Positions 47,886 to 58,797 are shown, counted from the first letter of the stretch. The stretch: DNA of 64,000 nt from Pseudomonas flexibilis (GCF_000802425.1 NZ_JRUD01000002.1:248001-312000); one strand, 5' to 3'. Numbers and translations: made by a program. Notes: generated by a model from the letters alone, not told the origin.

Positions 47886-48317
47886 TCACTTCACCAGCAG
47901 CACCGGCACCGGCACTTCATGCACCACGCGGGTGGCGACCGAGCCCATCAGCAGGCCGGAGAAGTTGCCCAGGCCCCGGGTGCCCATCACCACGGTGTCG
48001 CAGCTCAGCTTCTCGACGGCCAGGCCGATCTGCTCGGGGATGTTGCCCTGTGCGGTGTGGCGGCTATGGGTGATGCCGGCGGCCTGCAGCTGCGCGGCCG
48101 GCCAGTCGAGCAGGTGCTGGGCCTGGCTGGTTGCCGACTGCTCCATGCGCTCGATGAGCTCACCGGTCACGTATTCGCCGTAAACGATGGGCGGCTGCTG
48201 CACGTTGAGCAGATGCACGTTCAGCGTGGCCGAATGTTCGCGCGCGAAGTCGATCAGGTACTGGACTGCCCGCTTGGAACTGTCCGACCCGTCGAATGCC
48301 ACCAGTACGTTGCGCAT
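47886..48317 (-). CDS. Universal stress protein
   Basis: 143 residues from the ATG at 48317. The pattern VLVAFDGSDSSKRAVQYLID and TVVMGTRGLGNFSGLLMGSV contains the nucleotide-binding G-2x-G-9x-G-(S/T) signature of ATP-binding UspA-type proteins. The upstream in-frame extension is rejected. It stands alone. Confidence 0.88.
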   Translation of the reverse strand: MRNVLVAFDGSDSSKRAVQYLIDFAREHSATLNVHLLNVQQPPIVYGEYVTGELIERMEQSATSQAQHLLDWPAAQLQAAGITHSRHTAQGNIPEQIGLAVEKLSCDTVVMGTRGLGNFSGLLMGSVATRVVHEVPVPVLLVK

Positions 48318-48447
48318 TATTCCGTCTCCTGTTGTGTCTATAGGCACAGGATAGTCCAGCGGCCTGTCCGACCGTGAGCGCGGGCTGGGCATGGCCGCGT
48401 GTCGATTTGCCGCAGGGAGGCTTTCGCAACCGCTCTGGGAGGCCTCT

Positions 48448-49002
48448 ATGAACCGCCACTACTACATCAGCGACACCCTCGATGAGCTGGAGCTCCTGGA
48501 ACGGGAGCTGGAAACCAGCGGCATTCCCACGGAGCAGATCCACGTGCTCAGCGAGCAGGACGCAGAGCTCGAGCGGCACCGGGTGCATGGCGTGCCCTCG
48601 GTGATGAAGACCGACGTGTTCAACCTGGGCTGGCGCGGCGCGCTGGTCGGCCTGGCGCTCGCCGTGCTGGTGCTGCTGGTGGCCTGGTGGGCCGGCTGGA
48701 CCGCCACCCGCGCCGGCTGGGCGCCGTTCGTGTTCCTGGCGCTGGTGCTGTTCGGTTTCTCGGTGTGGGAGAGCGGTTTCTTCGGTTTCCAGCGGCGCAA
48801 CCAGCATTTTCAGGCCCTGCAGAAAACCCTGGAGGAGGGTCGCCATGTGCTGTTCGTCGACGTGGAGCCGGAGCAGGAGGTGCCCCTGCGCGTGGTGATG
48901 GCGCGCCACGCCGGATTGCGCGAGGCCGGCACCGGCCCGGCACTGCCGCACTGGCTGAGCGCCGGCCAACAACGTCTGAACCGCTTGCGCAAGATGATCT
49001 GA
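48448..49002 (+). CDS. Membrane protein of unknown function
   Basis: 184 residues, preceded by GGGAGG. The soluble N-terminal region (MNRHYYISDTLDELELLERE, then ETSGIPTEQIHVLSEQDAEL) resembles proteins with a NAD/FAD-like or general-stress ferredoxin-like fold. Two transmembrane helices follow at about 65-110 (ALVGLALAVLVLLVAWWAGW, FVFLALVLFGFSVW), then a cytoplasmic tail. No clear function. Confidence 0.68.
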   Translation: MNRHYYISDTLDELELLERELETSGIPTEQIHVLSEQDAELERHRVHGVPSVMKTDVFNLGWRGALVGLALAVLVLLVAWWAGWTATRAGWAPFVFLALVLFGFSVWESGFFGFQRRNQHFQALQKTLEEGRHVLFVDVEPEQEVPLRVVMARHAGLREAGTGPALPHWLSAGQQRLNRLRKMI

Positions 49003-49094
49003 AGACGGATTGACGCCGCCGGCCGAGAGACGTCAACTAGAGCCGCCGCCCCCCGCCCGGGCGGCGGTTTCCGTCACCTGATCGAGCACTGCGC

Positions 49095-49430
49095 ATGAGC
49101 ACCAGCAAATCGAACATTCCCTACAGCCAGCGCGAGCAGGGCTACCGGGAAAAGGCCCTGAAGATGTACCCCTGGGTGTGCGGCCGCTGCGCCCGCGAAT
49201 TCTCCGGCAAGCGCCTGAGCGAGCTGACGGTCCATCACAAGGACCACAACCACGACAACAACCCCGAGGACGGCTCGAACTGGGAGCTGCTCTGCCTGTA
49301 CTGCCACGACAACGAGCACTCGCGCTATACCGACAACCAGTACTTCGCCGAGGCCACCCCGGGCGGCGACAAGGGTCCGAAGGAAACCTTCAAGGCCTTC
49401 GCCGGACTGGCGGATCTGCTGAAGAAGTAA
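49095..49430 (+). CDS. yajD: YajD-like HNH nuclease
   Basis: 111 residues. Zinc cysteines CGRC and CLYC flank the HNH core LTVHHKDHNHDNNPEDGSNW, typical of YajD. It is thought to be a small HNH endonuclease of unknown target. Alone on the plus strand. Confidence 0.85.
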   Translation: MSTSKSNIPYSQREQGYREKALKMYPWVCGRCAREFSGKRLSELTVHHKDHNHDNNPEDGSNWELLCLYCHDNEHSRYTDNQYFAEATPGGDKGPKETFKAFAGLADLLKK

Positions 49431-49454
49431 CTCACGCCAGCCTGTGCGCGTAAC

Positions 49455-49485
49455 GGCGGACAGGAACGGCGTTGTCCGCCCTACG
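49455..49485. repeat. GTAGGGTGG hairpin element upstream of metE
   Basis: GGCGGACA / TGTCCGCC with CCTACG at the edge, 25 bases after the yajD stop codon. The family is in reverse orientation here. Confidence 0.6.
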
Positions 49486-49588
49486 TAGCGGCGTCGGCCG
49501 CGATGACCACGGCGGAACACCAAACCATGGATTGTCCCCGCGTGGCCTCGATCGGCGGCCCGATAAAGCGCGGAGCGCCCTACGTTCA

Positions 49589-49601
49589 TGAATTAATTTC
49601 G
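49589..49601 (+). promoter_or_regulatory. Possible MetR site upstream of metE
   Basis: TGAATTAATTTCG fits the TGAA-N5-TTCA MetR consensus at seven of eight positions. It lies 80 bp before metE. Weak by itself. Confidence 0.35.
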
Positions 49602-49680
49602 TGTTGCTCAATAGAATCTTGAGTTTGTTTCAGCTTTCCAGCGCGCCGAGAATGCCGGCCACGGTTACTGGAGAGCACAG

Positions 49681-51975
49681 ATGGCTATTGCCCACACCCT
49701 CGGATTCCCCCGCATCGGCCGCGACCGCGAGCTGAAGAAAGCCCTCGAAGCCTACTGGAAGGGCGCGCTGGACGCGGCCGGCCTGCGCCAGGTCGGCCGC
49801 CAGCTGCGCGCCGAACACTGGCAACTGCAGAAGGACGCCGGCATCGACCTGCTGCCGGTCGGCGATTTCGCCTGGTACGACCAGGTGCTCACCCATTCGC
49901 TGATGTTCGGCGTGGTCCCCGAGCGCTTCCGCCCCCACGATGGCGGCCTGCCGAGCCTGGACACCCTGTTCGCCATGGCGCGCGGTGTCAGCGGCGGCTG
50001 CTGCGGCGGCGCCCATGCCCAGGAAATGACCAAGTGGTTCGACAGCAACTACCACTACCTGGTCCCCGAGTTCACCGCCGACCAGACGTTCCGGCTGAGC
50101 TGGGAGCAGCTGTTCGAGGAAGTCGCCGAAGCCCGTGCGCTGGGCCATGCGGTCAAGCCGGTGATCATCGGCCCGCTGACCTATCTGTGGCTGGGCAAGT
50201 GCAAGGGCGGCGACTTCGAGCGCCTCGACCTGCTGGAACGCCTGCTGCCAGTGTATGGAGAAATCCTCCAGCGCCTGAAGACGCTGGGCGTGGACTGGGT
50301 ACAGATCGACGAGCCGATCCTCGGCCTCGACCTGCCGCAGGCCTGGAAGGCCGGCTTCGAGCGTGCCTACAACCTGCTGCAGCGCGAGCCCGGCAAGAAG
50401 CTGATCGCCACCTACTTCGCCGGCCTGGAGGACAACCTGGCGCTGGCCGCTGGCCTGCCGGTGGATGGCCTGCACGTGGACCTGGTACGCGCTCCCGAGC
50501 AGTTCCCGGTGGTGCTCGACTGGCTGCCGGCCTACAAGGTGCTGTCGCTGGGCGTGGTCGATGGCCGCAACGTCTGGCGCACCGATCTCGACAAGGCCCT
50601 GGCCGTGCTTGAGCAGGCGCAGGCGCGCCTGGGCGAGCGGCTGTGGGTGGGCTCTTCCTGTTCGCTGCTGCACAGCCCGGTCGATCTGGCCCGCGAGGAT
50701 CGGCTGGATGCCGAGCTGAAGGGCTGGCTGGCCTTCGCCGTGCAGAAATGTGCGGAGATCGCCGTGCTGGCCGAGGCCCTGCGTGATCCGCAGTCGGCGC
50801 GCGTGCAACAGGCGCTGGCCGACAGCCGCGCCGTGCAAGCGGCGCGCGCGGCCTCGCCACGCATCCACGATCCGGCGGTGCAGGCGCGTCTGGCGGCCAT
50901 CCGCCCCGAGGACAGCCGGCGCCAGTCGCCGTTCGCCTGGCGCATCGCCGCGCAGCGCGAGCACCTGGGACTGCCGCTGTTCCCGACCACCACCATCGGC
51001 TCCTTCCCGCAGACCGCCGAAATCCGCCAGGCACGCCAGGCCTTCAGGCAGGGGACGTTACCGGCGGCCGAGTATGCCGCAGCCATGCGCGCCGAGATCC
51101 GCCACGCGGTGCGGGTGCAGGAACAGCTGGGACTGGACGTGCTGGTGCACGGCGAGGCCGAGCGCAACGACATGGTCGAGTACTTCGCCGAGCAGCTGGA
51201 CGGCTACGCCTTCACCCGCTTCGGCTGGGTGCAGAGCTACGGTTCGCGCTGCGTGAAGCCGGCGATCATCTACGGCGATATCAGCCGGCCGCGGCCGATG
51301 ACCGTGGAATGGATCCGCTACGCCCAGGAGCAGACCGCCAAGGTGATGAAGGGCATGCTGACCGGCCCGGTGACCATGCTGATGTGGTCGTTCCCGCGCG
51401 ACGACATATCCCGCGAACAGCAGGCGCGCCAACTGGCGCTGGCGATCCGCGACGAGGTGTGCGATCTGGAGGCCGCCGGCATCCGCGTCATCCAGATCGA
51501 CGAGGCGGCCTTCCGCGAAGGCCTGCCGCTGCGCAAGGCCCGCTGGCAGGCCTACCTGGACTGGGCCGCCGAGGCCTTCCGGCTGACCGCCAGCGGCGTG
51601 GGCGACGAGACGCAGATCCACACCCACATGTGCTACAGCGAGTTCAACGATGTGATCGCTTCCATCGCTGCGATGGACGCCGATGTCATCACCATCGAGA
51701 CCTCGCGCTCGCAGATGGAACTGCTGGAGGCGTTCCGCGCCTTCGACTATCCGAACGAGATCGGCCCGGGCGTGTACGACATCCACTCGCCCCGGGTGCC
51801 GACCGTCGAGGAGATGGTCGCGCTGCTGGGCAAGGCCGCCGAGCGCATTCCGGTCGAGCGGCTGTGGGTCAACCCGGACTGCGGCCTGAAGACCCGCGGC
51901 TGGCCCGAGACCGAGGCCGCGCTGGTGAACATGGTGGCGGCGGCGCGCCGGCTGCGTGAGCGGCACGCGGGCTGA
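49681..51975 (+). CDS. metE: Cobalamin-independent methionine synthase
   Basis: 764 residues: N-terminal barrel ([20 protein letters not shown]) and C-terminal catalytic barrel with the zinc ligands in [10 protein letters not shown] and [13 protein letters not shown]. It transfers the methyl group of 5-methyltetrahydropteroyltri-glutamate to homocysteine. Full length and intact. Monocistronic. A cobalamin riboswitch was not found upstream. Confidence 0.97.
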   Translation: MAIAHTLGFPRIGRDRELKKALEAYWKGALDAAGLRQVGRQLRAEHWQLQKDAGIDLLPVGDFAWYDQVLTHSLMFGVVPERFRPHDGGLPSLDTLFAMARGVSGGCCGGAHAQEMTKWFDSNYHYLVPEFTADQTFRLSWEQLFEEVAEARALGHAVKPVIIGPLTYLWLGKCKGGDFERLDLLERLLPVYGEILQRLKTLGVDWVQIDEPILGLDLPQAWKAGFERAYNLLQREPGKKLIATYFAGLEDNLALAAGLPVDGLHVDLVRAPEQFPVVLDWLPAYKVLSLGVVDGRNVWRTDLDKALAVLEQAQARLGERLWVGSSCSLLHSPVDLAREDRLDAELKGWLAFAVQKCAEIAVLAEALRDPQSARVQQALADSRAVQAARAASPRIHDPAVQARLAAIRPEDSRRQSPFAWRIAAQREHLGLPLFPTTTIGSFPQTAEIRQARQAFRQGTLPAAEYAAAMRAEIRHAVRVQEQLGLDVLVHGEAERNDMVEYFAEQLDGYAFTRFGWVQSYGSRCVKPAIIYGDISRPRPMTVEWIRYAQEQTAKVMKGMLTGPVTMLMWSFPRDDISREQQARQLALAIRDEVCDLEAAGIRVIQIDEAAFREGLPLRKARWQAYLDWAAEAFRLTASGVGDETQIHTHMCYSEFNDVIASIAAMDADVITIETSRSQMELLEAFRAFDYPNEIGPGVYDIHSPRVPTVEEMVALLGKAAERIPVERLWVNPDCGLKTRGWPETEAALVNMVAAARRLRERHAG

Positions 51976-52000
51976 GGCTGGCGGGTGGATCCCGACCGAT

Positions 52001-52189
52001 GCGTAGGGTGGACAACCTCTTGCTTGTCCACCAGCGGCCCCGCACGTGATCTCAATCCGTAGGGTGGAAAACTCGCGTAGCGATTTTCCACCGGCCCGGG
52101 CTGCGTGCGCACCGGCGGCAGACAAGGCTTCGCCGTTGTCTACCCTACGGCTCAGCCGCGTAGGGTGGACAACGGTTTTCTTGTCCACC
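52001..52189. repeat. Cluster of four GTAGGGTGG hairpin copies
   Basis: Copies at 52001-52032 (GGTGGACAA / TTGTCCACC), 52058-52092 (GGTGGAAAA / TTTTCCACC), 52117-52149 (reverse orientation, weaker) and 52158-52189 (GGTGGACAA / TTGTCCACC). They fill the gap between converging metE and glpD and would form strong two-way hairpins. Confidence 0.72.
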
Positions 52190-52208
52190 GCTGGCAGCGC
52201 ATGTCCGG

Positions 52209-53714
52209 TCAGCGCATCCTCAACGGCTCCCGCTGCAGGTAGGCCTCCAGCCCCGCGTGCTGTTCCGGGTCGAGGAACAGCCCCAGCTTGCTGCGCCGCC
52301 AGAGGATGTCCTCGGCGGTTTGCGCCCATTCCTCGCGACGCAGGTAGTCCACTTCCCGGGCGTACAGGTTGGCACCGAAGTGTTCGCCCAGATCGCCCAG
52401 CCCCGTTGCGCTGCCCAGCAAGCACCAGCTGCGGCTGCCGTAGCTGACCGCCCAGCGCCGGGCCAGGTCGGTTGGCAGCCAGGGCGCCTGGTCGAGCAGT
52501 TGCGCGGCCAGGCGCTGCGGGTCGCTCATCTCTTCGCCGCCCGGCAATGGCGCGCCGGCGGTCCAGCGCGGGCCCATGTCTCGCAGCCAGGGCTTGAGCA
52601 GCTCCAGGGCCGACTCGGCCAGGCGCCGGTAGGTGGTCAGCTTGCCGCCGAACACCGAGAGCAACGGAGCCTGATCAGCCGCGCCGTGCAGCTCGAGGAA
52701 ATAGTCGCGGGTCACCGCCGACGGGTCGCCGGACTCGTCGTCGAGCAGCGGACGCACGCCGGAAAAGCTGTGCAGGATGTCGTCGCGCTCCACCGGCTGG
52801 CGGAAATGCCGGTTCACCACGTCCAGCAGGTACTCGGTTTCCTGCTCGCTGATGCGCACCTGCTCGGGGTCGCCGTGGTACTCGCGGTCGGTGGTGCCGA
52901 TCAGGCTGAAACGCTCCAGCCAGGGGATGACGAAGACGATGCGCCGGTCCTCGTTCTGCAGGATGTAGGCCTGCTCGCCGGGGTACAGGCGCGGCACCAC
53001 GATATGGCTGCCCTGCACCAGGCGCACGCCGTGGCGTGGCTGGCGATGCAAGCCGTCGCGAAGGAAATCCGCCACCCAGGGGCCGCAGGCATTGACCAGC
53101 GCGCGGGCGCGCACCACCGAACGGCTTCCGTCGACGCGCTGCAGTTCCAGATACCAGAGGCCATCGCGGACCTGGGCGGACAGGCAGCGGGTGCGGGTGT
53201 CCAACCGGGCGCCGCGCTCGCGGGCGGCCATCGCGTTGAGCACCACCAGGCGGGCGTCGTCCACCCAGCAGTCGGCGTACTCGAAGCCCCGGGTCATGTC
53301 CGGGCGCAGCGGACTGTCGGCGCCCAGACGCAGGGCGCGCGAGCCGGGCAGGGTGCGCCGGCGGCCCAGGTGGTCGTAGCAGAACAGACCGAAGCGGATC
53401 ATCCAGGCCGGGCGCAGGTGCGGGCGGTGCGGGAGGATGAAGCGCAGCGGCTTGATGATGTGCGGCGCCTTGGCCAGCAGCACTTCGCGTTCGGCCAGCG
53501 CTTCGCGCACCAGGCGGAACTCCCGGTGTTCCAGGTAGCGCAGGCCGCCATGGATCAGTTTGCTGCTCGCCGAGGAGGTGTGGCTGGCCAGGTCGTGCTG
53601 TTCGCAGAGGTAGACCTTCAGGCCGCGTCCGGCGGCGTCGGCGGCAATGCCGACACCGTTGATGCCACCGCCGATCACGGCCAGGTCGTAGGGGTCTTCG
53701 CAGGGTTCGTTCAT
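52209..53714 (-). CDS. glpD: Glycerol-3-phosphate dehydrogenase, aerobic
   Basis: 501 residues from the ATG at 53714; the longer frame upstream is a ybaK shadow. N-terminal FAD motif VIGGGINGVGIAADAAGRGL, TSSASSKLIHGGLRYLEH, and the C-terminal helical extension. It oxidises G3P to dihydroxyacetone phosphate at the membrane. It is divergent from ybaK-glpK, so both glycerol genes meet at one region. No glpR is present here. Confidence 0.95.
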   Translation of the reverse strand: MNEPCEDPYDLAVIGGGINGVGIAADAAGRGLKVYLCEQHDLASHTSSASSKLIHGGLRYLEHREFRLVREALAEREVLLAKAPHIIKPLRFILPHRPHLRPAWMIRFGLFCYDHLGRRRTLPGSRALRLGADSPLRPDMTRGFEYADCWVDDARLVVLNAMAARERGARLDTRTRCLSAQVRDGLWYLELQRVDGSRSVVRARALVNACGPWVADFLRDGLHRQPRHGVRLVQGSHIVVPRLYPGEQAYILQNEDRRIVFVIPWLERFSLIGTTDREYHGDPEQVRISEQETEYLLDVVNRHFRQPVERDDILHSFSGVRPLLDDESGDPSAVTRDYFLELHGAADQAPLLSVFGGKLTTYRRLAESALELLKPWLRDMGPRWTAGAPLPGGEEMSDPQRLAAQLLDQAPWLPTDLARRWAVSYGSRSWCLLGSATGLGDLGEHFGANLYAREVDYLRREEWAQTAEDILWRRSKLGLFLDPEQHAGLEAYLQREPLRMR

Positions 53715-53810
53715 GCCACGCTCAAGGGCCAGGATTGCCGGAACACTGTAGCGCTGGCGCGCGGCGGCCGCTAACGTAGCCTTTCGTCGATCCCTGCACA
53801 GCAAAGCACC

Positions 53811-54281
53811 ATGACTCCAGCCATCGATCAGCTCAAGAAAGCCCGCGTCGAGCACCGCGTCCTCAGCTACGAACACGATCCCAAGTCGCCGTCCTACGGT
53901 CTGGAGGCGGCGGAGAAGCTCGGCCTGGCGCCGGAACGGGTGTTCAAGACCCTGCTGGCGGCTACCGAGAAGAACGAGCTGCTGGTGGCGGTGGTGCCGG
54001 TGGCCGGCAGCCTCGACCTCAAGGCGCTGGCCCAGGCGGCCGGCGTGAAGAAGGTGGACATGGCCGACCCGGCCGCCGCGCAGCGCGCCACCGGCTATCT
54101 GGTCGGCGGCATCAGCCCGCTGGGACAGAAGAAGCGCCTGCGTACGTTCATCGACGCATCGGCCCGCCAGCAGCCCTCCATCCATGTCAGCGCCGGGCGG
54201 CGCGGGCTGGAGGTGGAGCTGAGCGCCGAGGCGCTGGCGCAGCAGACCCAGGCGACGTTCGCCCCCATCGGCCGTGGATAA
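53811..54281 (+). CDS. ybaK: Cys-tRNA(Pro) deacylase, YbaK-type
   Basis: 156 residues. YbaK/ProX family ([40 protein letters not shown]) with the lysine in VFKT used in catalysis. It hydrolyses misacylated Cys-tRNA(Pro). It is separated from glpK by only ten bases, which suggests cotranscription, though the functions are unrelated. Confidence 0.9.
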   Translation: MTPAIDQLKKARVEHRVLSYEHDPKSPSYGLEAAEKLGLAPERVFKTLLAATEKNELLVAVVPVAGSLDLKALAQAAGVKKVDMADPAAAQRATGYLVGGISPLGQKKRLRTFIDASARQQPSIHVSAGRRGLEVELSAEALAQQTQATFAPIGRG

Positions 54282-54291
54282 CGGAGTCTTC

Positions 54292-55782
54292 ATGAGCGAC
54301 TACCTCCTCGCCATCGACCAGGGCACCACCAGTAGCCGGGCGATCATCTTTTCGGCCAGCGGCGGCGCGGTGGCCAGCGCGCAGCAGGAATTCGCCCAGC
54401 ATTTCCCGCGGGACGGCTGGGTCGAGCATGCCGCCGAGGACCTGTGGGACAGCACGCTCGCCGTGTGCCGCCAGGCGCTGGCCAACGGCGGGCTGCGGGC
54501 GGCGGACATCCGCGCCGTCGGCATCACCAACCAGCGTGAGACCACCCTGGTGTGGGACGCCGCCACCGGTGAAGCCATCTACCCGGCCATCGTCTGGCAG
54601 GACCGGCGCACCGCCGATTACTGCGCCGAGCTCAAGGCCGCCGGCCATGAGGCGGACGTGGCGGCGCGCACCGGGCTGCTGATCGATCCGTATTTTTCGG
54701 CCACCAAGCTGCGCTGGATCCTCGACAACGTGCCGGGCGCCCGCGCGCGCGCCGCGCGCGACGAGCTGCGCTTTGGCACCGTGGACAGCTTCCTGCTCTG
54801 GCGCCTGACCGGCGGCCGGGCGCACCGCACCGACGCCAGCAACGCGGCGCGCACGCTGCTGTTCAACATCCACACCCAGCGGTGGGACGAGACGCTGCTG
54901 GCGCTGTTCGACATCCCCGCCAGCCTGCTGCCCGAGGTGCTGGATTGCGCGGCGGACTTCGGCGAGACCGACGCCCACTGGCTGGGCGCGGCGCTGCCGG
55001 TGCTGGGCATGGCCGGCGACCAGCAGGCCGCGCTGATCGGTCAGGCCTGCTTCGCGCCGGGCATGGTGAAGAGCACCTACGGCACCGGTTGCTTCCTGAT
55101 CCAGAACACCGGCGCCGAGCCGCTGATCTCGCGCAACCGCCTGCTGACCACCGTGGCCTACCGGCTGAACGGCGAAACGACCTATGCGGTAGAGGGCAGC
55201 ATCTTCGTCGCCGGCGCCGCCCTGCAGTGGCTGCGCGATGGCCTGCGGCTGATCGAGCACGCCCACGAGAGCGAAGCGCTGGCCCTGCAGGCCGGCGACG
55301 CCGGCGGCGTGTACCTGGTGCCGGCCTTCACCGGCCTGGGCGCGCCCTACTGGGACCCGAAGGCGCGCGGCGCGATCTTCGGCCTGACCCGCGACACCGG
55401 CATCAAGGAAATCGTCACCGCCGGCCTGGAAGCGGTGTGCTACCAGACCCGCGACCTGCTCGAAGCCATGGGCCAGGACGGCGCCGCGCCGCTCAGCGCG
55501 CTGCGCGTGGATGGCGGCATGGTGGTCAACAACTGGCTGGTGCAGTTTCTCGCCGACATCCTCGGCGTGCCGGTCGAGCGCCCGCAGGTCAACGAGACCA
55601 CCGCGCTGGGCGCCGCCTATCTGGCGGGCCTGCAGGCCGGGCTGTATCGCGACCTGGACGAGGTCGCCGGCCACTGGCAACAGCAGCGGCGCTTCGAGCC
55701 GTGCATGCCGGCGCAGCGTCGCGAGGCACTCTATGCCGGCTGGCTGAGCGCGGTGCGCCGGGTGCGCAGCGAAGCGTCATGA
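54292..55782 (+). CDS. glpK: Glycerol kinase
   Basis: 496 residues from the ATG at 54292 ([20 protein letters not shown]). ATPase-fold motifs include [40 protein letters not shown] and [13 protein letters not shown]. It phosphorylates glycerol to G3P, the substrate for glpD nearby. No glpF facilitator is visible, so glycerol uptake depends on a gene elsewhere. Confidence 0.95.
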   Translation: MSDYLLAIDQGTTSSRAIIFSASGGAVASAQQEFAQHFPRDGWVEHAAEDLWDSTLAVCRQALANGGLRAADIRAVGITNQRETTLVWDAATGEAIYPAIVWQDRRTADYCAELKAAGHEADVAARTGLLIDPYFSATKLRWILDNVPGARARAARDELRFGTVDSFLLWRLTGGRAHRTDASNAARTLLFNIHTQRWDETLLALFDIPASLLPEVLDCAADFGETDAHWLGAALPVLGMAGDQQAALIGQACFAPGMVKSTYGTGCFLIQNTGAEPLISRNRLLTTVAYRLNGETTYAVEGSIFVAGAALQWLRDGLRLIEHAHESEALALQAGDAGGVYLVPAFTGLGAPYWDPKARGAIFGLTRDTGIKEIVTAGLEAVCYQTRDLLEAMGQDGAAPLSALRVDGGMVVNNWLVQFLADILGVPVERPQVNETTALGAAYLAGLQAGLYRDLDEVAGHWQQQRRFEPCMPAQRREALYAGWLSAVRRVRSEAS

Positions 55783-55798
55783 ACGATTGGAGAATGCG

Positions 55799-56587
55799 AT
55801 GAAGACACTGCCGTTCCACCAGGTCGACGCCTTCAGCGACCGTCCGTTCGCCGGTAACCCGGCGATCGTCTACCGCCTCGATGCCTGGCTGCCTGACGCG
55901 CGCATGCAGCAGATCGCCGCCGAGCACAACCTGGCGGAAACCGCGTTCGTGGTGCGCGAGGGGCAGGGCTGGCGGATTCGCTGGTTCACGCCCCAGGAGG
56001 AGGTGCCGCTGTGCGGCCACGCCACCCTGGCGGCGGCCAAGGTGCTGTTCGACGCCTACCAGGAGCCGGGTGACTGCCTGAGCCTGCAGAGCCAGTCCGG
56101 CGAGCTGCGCGTGCGGAGGCTCGGCGAGCGGCTGGAACTGGATTTCCCGGCGCTGGCCGGTGAGCCGATTACCGCGCCGGCCGGGCTGGCCAAGGCGCTG
56201 GGCCACGAACCCGAGACGGTGCTGTCCGGTCGCGACAGCCTGCTGGTGGTGCTGGCCGACGAGACCGCCGTGCGCACCTGCGCGCCCGACCTGAAGGCGC
56301 TGGCGGCGCTGCCCTGGCTCGGGGTGATCGTCACTGCGCGCGGGACTGATCACGATGTGGTGTCGCGTTACTTCGCGCCGGCCATCGGCATCGACGAAGA
56401 CCCGGTCACCGGTGCCGCGCACTGCATGCTGGTGCCCTACTGGGCGCAGCGCCTGGGCCGTGCCGAATTGCGCGCGTACCAGTGCTCGCAGCGCGGCGGT
56501 GAACTCTTGTGCCGGGTGGAAGGCGAGCGCGTGCGCCTGGCCGGGCATGCGGTGCTGGTCAGTCGGGGCGAATTGCTGGTGGGCTGA
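55799..56587 (+). CDS. PhzF-family epimerase/isomerase
   Basis: 262 residues from the ATG at 55799. PhzF-fold signatures: FHQVDAFSDRPFAGNPAIVY, HNLAETAFV with the catalytic Glu, and CGHATLAAAKVLF plus the DPVTGAAHC motif. Members act as isomerases or hydrolases on diverse amino-acid-like substrates; only some make phenazines, and nothing else in the region suggests phenazine synthesis. It lies 16 bases after glpK and may be cotranscribed. Confidence 0.87.
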   Translation: MKTLPFHQVDAFSDRPFAGNPAIVYRLDAWLPDARMQQIAAEHNLAETAFVVREGQGWRIRWFTPQEEVPLCGHATLAAAKVLFDAYQEPGDCLSLQSQSGELRVRRLGERLELDFPALAGEPITAPAGLAKALGHEPETVLSGRDSLLVVLADETAVRTCAPDLKALAALPWLGVIVTARGTDHDVVSRYFAPAIGIDEDPVTGAAHCMLVPYWAQRLGRAELRAYQCSQRGGELLCRVEGERVRLAGHAVLVSRGELLVG

Positions 56588-56597
56588 AATACAGAAA

Positions 56598-56613
56598 GCG
56601 GCCCGAGGGCCGC
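56598..56613. terminator. Hairpin between converging phzF-like and ABC genes
   Basis: GCGGCCC / GGGCCGC with a two-base loop, then CTTTCC. Two-way terminator candidate. Confidence 0.5.
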
Positions 56614-56625
56614 CTTTCCGATGGT

Positions 56626-57735
56626 TCAGCTGGCGCTGCTGTAGCGCCGTACACCGGCGTTTGGCAGCGTGGCATTGGCTGCGATGCTGCCCTGGGCTGG
56701 GAACAGCACCAGGTGGTCGGCGCTGACCTGGATGCCCACGGTTTCGCCGGGCAAATGGTCGATGTGGCTCGGGAAGATGGCTTCCAGCTGGGTGCCGGTG
56801 GGCAGTTGCAGGCGGTACAGCGTCGAAGCGCCCAGGAAGGTCTTGCCGGTGATGCGCACCTGGAGGTCGCTGTCCGGCGCGTAGACCAGGTCGTCGGGGC
56901 GCAGCAGTACGTCCACGGCACTGCCGCTTGGCCAGCTGTAGGCACGGTTGCCGTGGATATCGCCGAGTTCGGTACGCACCGATTCCGGGTCCTGCAACTG
57001 TCCGCGAATGAAATAGCCCTGGCCGACGAAGCTGGCCACGAAGGGCGTCAGTGGCTCGTGGTAGAGGTTGTAGGGGGTATCCCACTGCTCCAGGCGACCG
57101 TCACGGAACACGCCCACCTGATCGCTGACGGCGAAGGCTTCTTCCTGGTCGTGGGTAACCAGGATGGCGCTGGTGCCGCGCGCCTTGAGGATGTCGCGCA
57201 CCTCGCGGCTGAGACTGCGGCGTAGCTCCACGTCCAGGTTGGAGAAGGGCTCGTCGAGCAGCAGCAGGCGCGGCTCCGGAGCCAGGGCGCGGGCCAGCGC
57301 GACGCGTTGTTGCTGGCCACCGGAGAGTTCGTGCGGGTAACGCTTGCCCAGGTGGCCAAGCTTGACCAGATCGAGCAGCTCGCCGGTGATGCGCTCGCGC
57401 TCGGGGTGCTTGCGGATGCCGAAGGCGACGTTCTCCGCCACGGTCAGGTGCGGGAACAGCGCGTAGTCCTGGAAGACCATGCCGATGCGGCGCGCCTCCG
57501 GCGCCAGGGTGAAGCCGGCGCGGGAGATCACCTCGCCGGCCAGGCGGATCTCGCCGTGGCTGACCGGTTCGAAGCCGGCGATGGCGCGCAGGGTAGTGGT
57601 CTTGCCGCAGCCCGAGGGGCCGAGCAGGCAACCGATGTCACCGGCGTTCAGGTGCAGGTTGAGCTCCTGGACGATCATCTGGCCCTGATAACCGCAGGCC
57701 AGGTTGTGCAGCTGAAGCAGCAGTTTGGACGTCAT
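56626..57735 (-). CDS. ABC-transporter ATPase, FbpC-like, orphan
   Basis: 369 residues. Walker [11 protein letters not shown]-loop [10 protein letters not shown], signature LSGGQQQR, Walker [13 protein letters not shown] and the C-terminal TOBE-like domain. The mix matches Fe(III)/AfuC-type importers. No permease or binding protein is adjacent; instead it overlaps argF by four bases. In P. aeruginosa the same gene sits beside argF. Confidence 0.88.
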   Translation of the reverse strand: MTSKLLLQLHNLACGYQGQMIVQELNLHLNAGDIGCLLGPSGCGKTTTLRAIAGFEPVSHGEIRLAGEVISRAGFTLAPEARRIGMVFQDYALFPHLTVAENVAFGIRKHPERERITGELLDLVKLGHLGKRYPHELSGGQQQRVALARALAPEPRLLLLDEPFSNLDVELRRSLSREVRDILKARGTSAILVTHDQEEAFAVSDQVGVFRDGRLEQWDTPYNLYHEPLTPFVASFVGQGYFIRGQLQDPESVRTELGDIHGNRAYSWPSGSAVDVLLRPDDLVYAPDSDLQVRITGKTFLGASTLYRLQLPTGTQLEAIFPSHIDHLPGETVGIQVSADHLVLFPAQGSIAANATLPNAGVRRYSSAS

Positions 57736-58655
57736 GCGTTCTTGGTGTAGCCGGGGGCGACGAGGAATTCGAGCAGCGCCTTCTGGGCGTGCAGACGGTT
57801 TTCGGCCTGGTCCCAGGCCAGCGAGCGCGGGTCATCCAGCAGGTCGTGGCTGATTTCCTCGCCACGGTGCGCCGGCAGGCAGTGCAGGAAGATCACGCCC
57901 GGGTCGGCCAGATCGAGCAATGCGCGACTGACCTGGTAACCCTTGAAGCTCGCCAGGCGTGCCTGGGCTTCTTCTTCGTGGCCCATGGAGGCCCAGACGT
58001 CGGTGCTCACCAGGTGGGCGCCGGCCACCGCCGCACGCGGGTCGCGCAGCAGGGTCACGCGGTCGCCGGCCTTGGCCAGCAGCTCGGCGCTCGGCTCGTA
58101 GCCCTCCGGGCAGGCGATGCGCAGCTGGAAGTCGAACTGGATGGCCGCCTCGATATAGGAGTTGCACATGTTGTTGCCATCGCCGATCCAGGCCACCGTC
58201 TTGCCGGCGATGCTGCCGCGCTGTTCCAGGTAGGTCTGCATGTCGGCCAGCAGCTGGCAGGGGTGCAGCTCATCGGACAGGCCGTTGATCACCGGCACCT
58301 GGGAATGGGCGGCGAAGTTGGTCAGGGTGCCGTGGGCGTAGGTGCGGATCATGATGGCGTCGAGCATGCGCGACATGACGATGGCGGTGTCGCTGATCGG
58401 TTCGCCGCGACCCAGCTGGGTGTCGCGCGGCGAGAGGAACAGGCTTTGGCCGCCGAGCTGGATCATGCCGGCTTCGAAGGAGACCCGGGTACGGGTCGAG
58501 GCCTTCTCGAAGATCATGCCCAGTACGCGATTCTTCAGGGGTTCGTAGAGGATGCCGCGATTGCGCAGGTCCTTCAGCTCGATGGCTCGTCGCAGTAGCC
58601 CGTTGAGCTCCGCGGGGGTGCAGTCCATCAGCGAGAGAAAGTGCCGTACGCTCAT
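57732..58655 (-). CDS. argF: Ornithine carbamoyltransferase, anabolic
   Basis: 307 residues from the ATG at 58655 ([11 protein letters not shown]). Carbamoyl-phosphate site [16 protein letters not shown] loop, DVWASMG and HCLPAHR. It makes citrulline for arginine synthesis. The ABC ATPase downstream is translationally coupled. An ArgR-type site lies about 130 bp upstream. Confidence 0.95.
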   Translation of the reverse strand: MSVRHFLSLMDCTPAELNGLLRRAIELKDLRNRGILYEPLKNRVLGMIFEKASTRTRVSFEAGMIQLGGQSLFLSPRDTQLGRGEPISDTAIVMSRMLDAIMIRTYAHGTLTNFAAHSQVPVINGLSDELHPCQLLADMQTYLEQRGSIAGKTVAWIGDGNNMCNSYIEAAIQFDFQLRIACPEGYEPSAELLAKAGDRVTLLRDPRAAVAGAHLVSTDVWASMGHEEEAQARLASFKGYQVSRALLDLADPGVIFLHCLPAHRGEEISHDLLDDPRSLAWDQAENRLHAQKALLEFLVAPGYTKNA

Positions 58656-58781
58656 TGTCGTTACCTTGATCACGTTGTCAGGCCCTGTGGCGAAAGAAAA
58701 TAAGCGCCAACGTCAGAGGAGGGACCTGCTAGAAGGTCGCCGAGGGCGACGAAATGGAAAGGGCCGGATGTTATCGGGAAA

Positions 58782-58797
58782 TGTCGCAATGGCGCAA
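58782..58797 (+). promoter_or_regulatory. ArgR-type operator upstream of argF
   Basis: TGTCGC-AATGGCGC-AA matches the pseudomonad ArgR half-site consensus TGTCGC-N8-AA exactly. Arginine repression of argF is the expected role. Confidence 0.55.
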
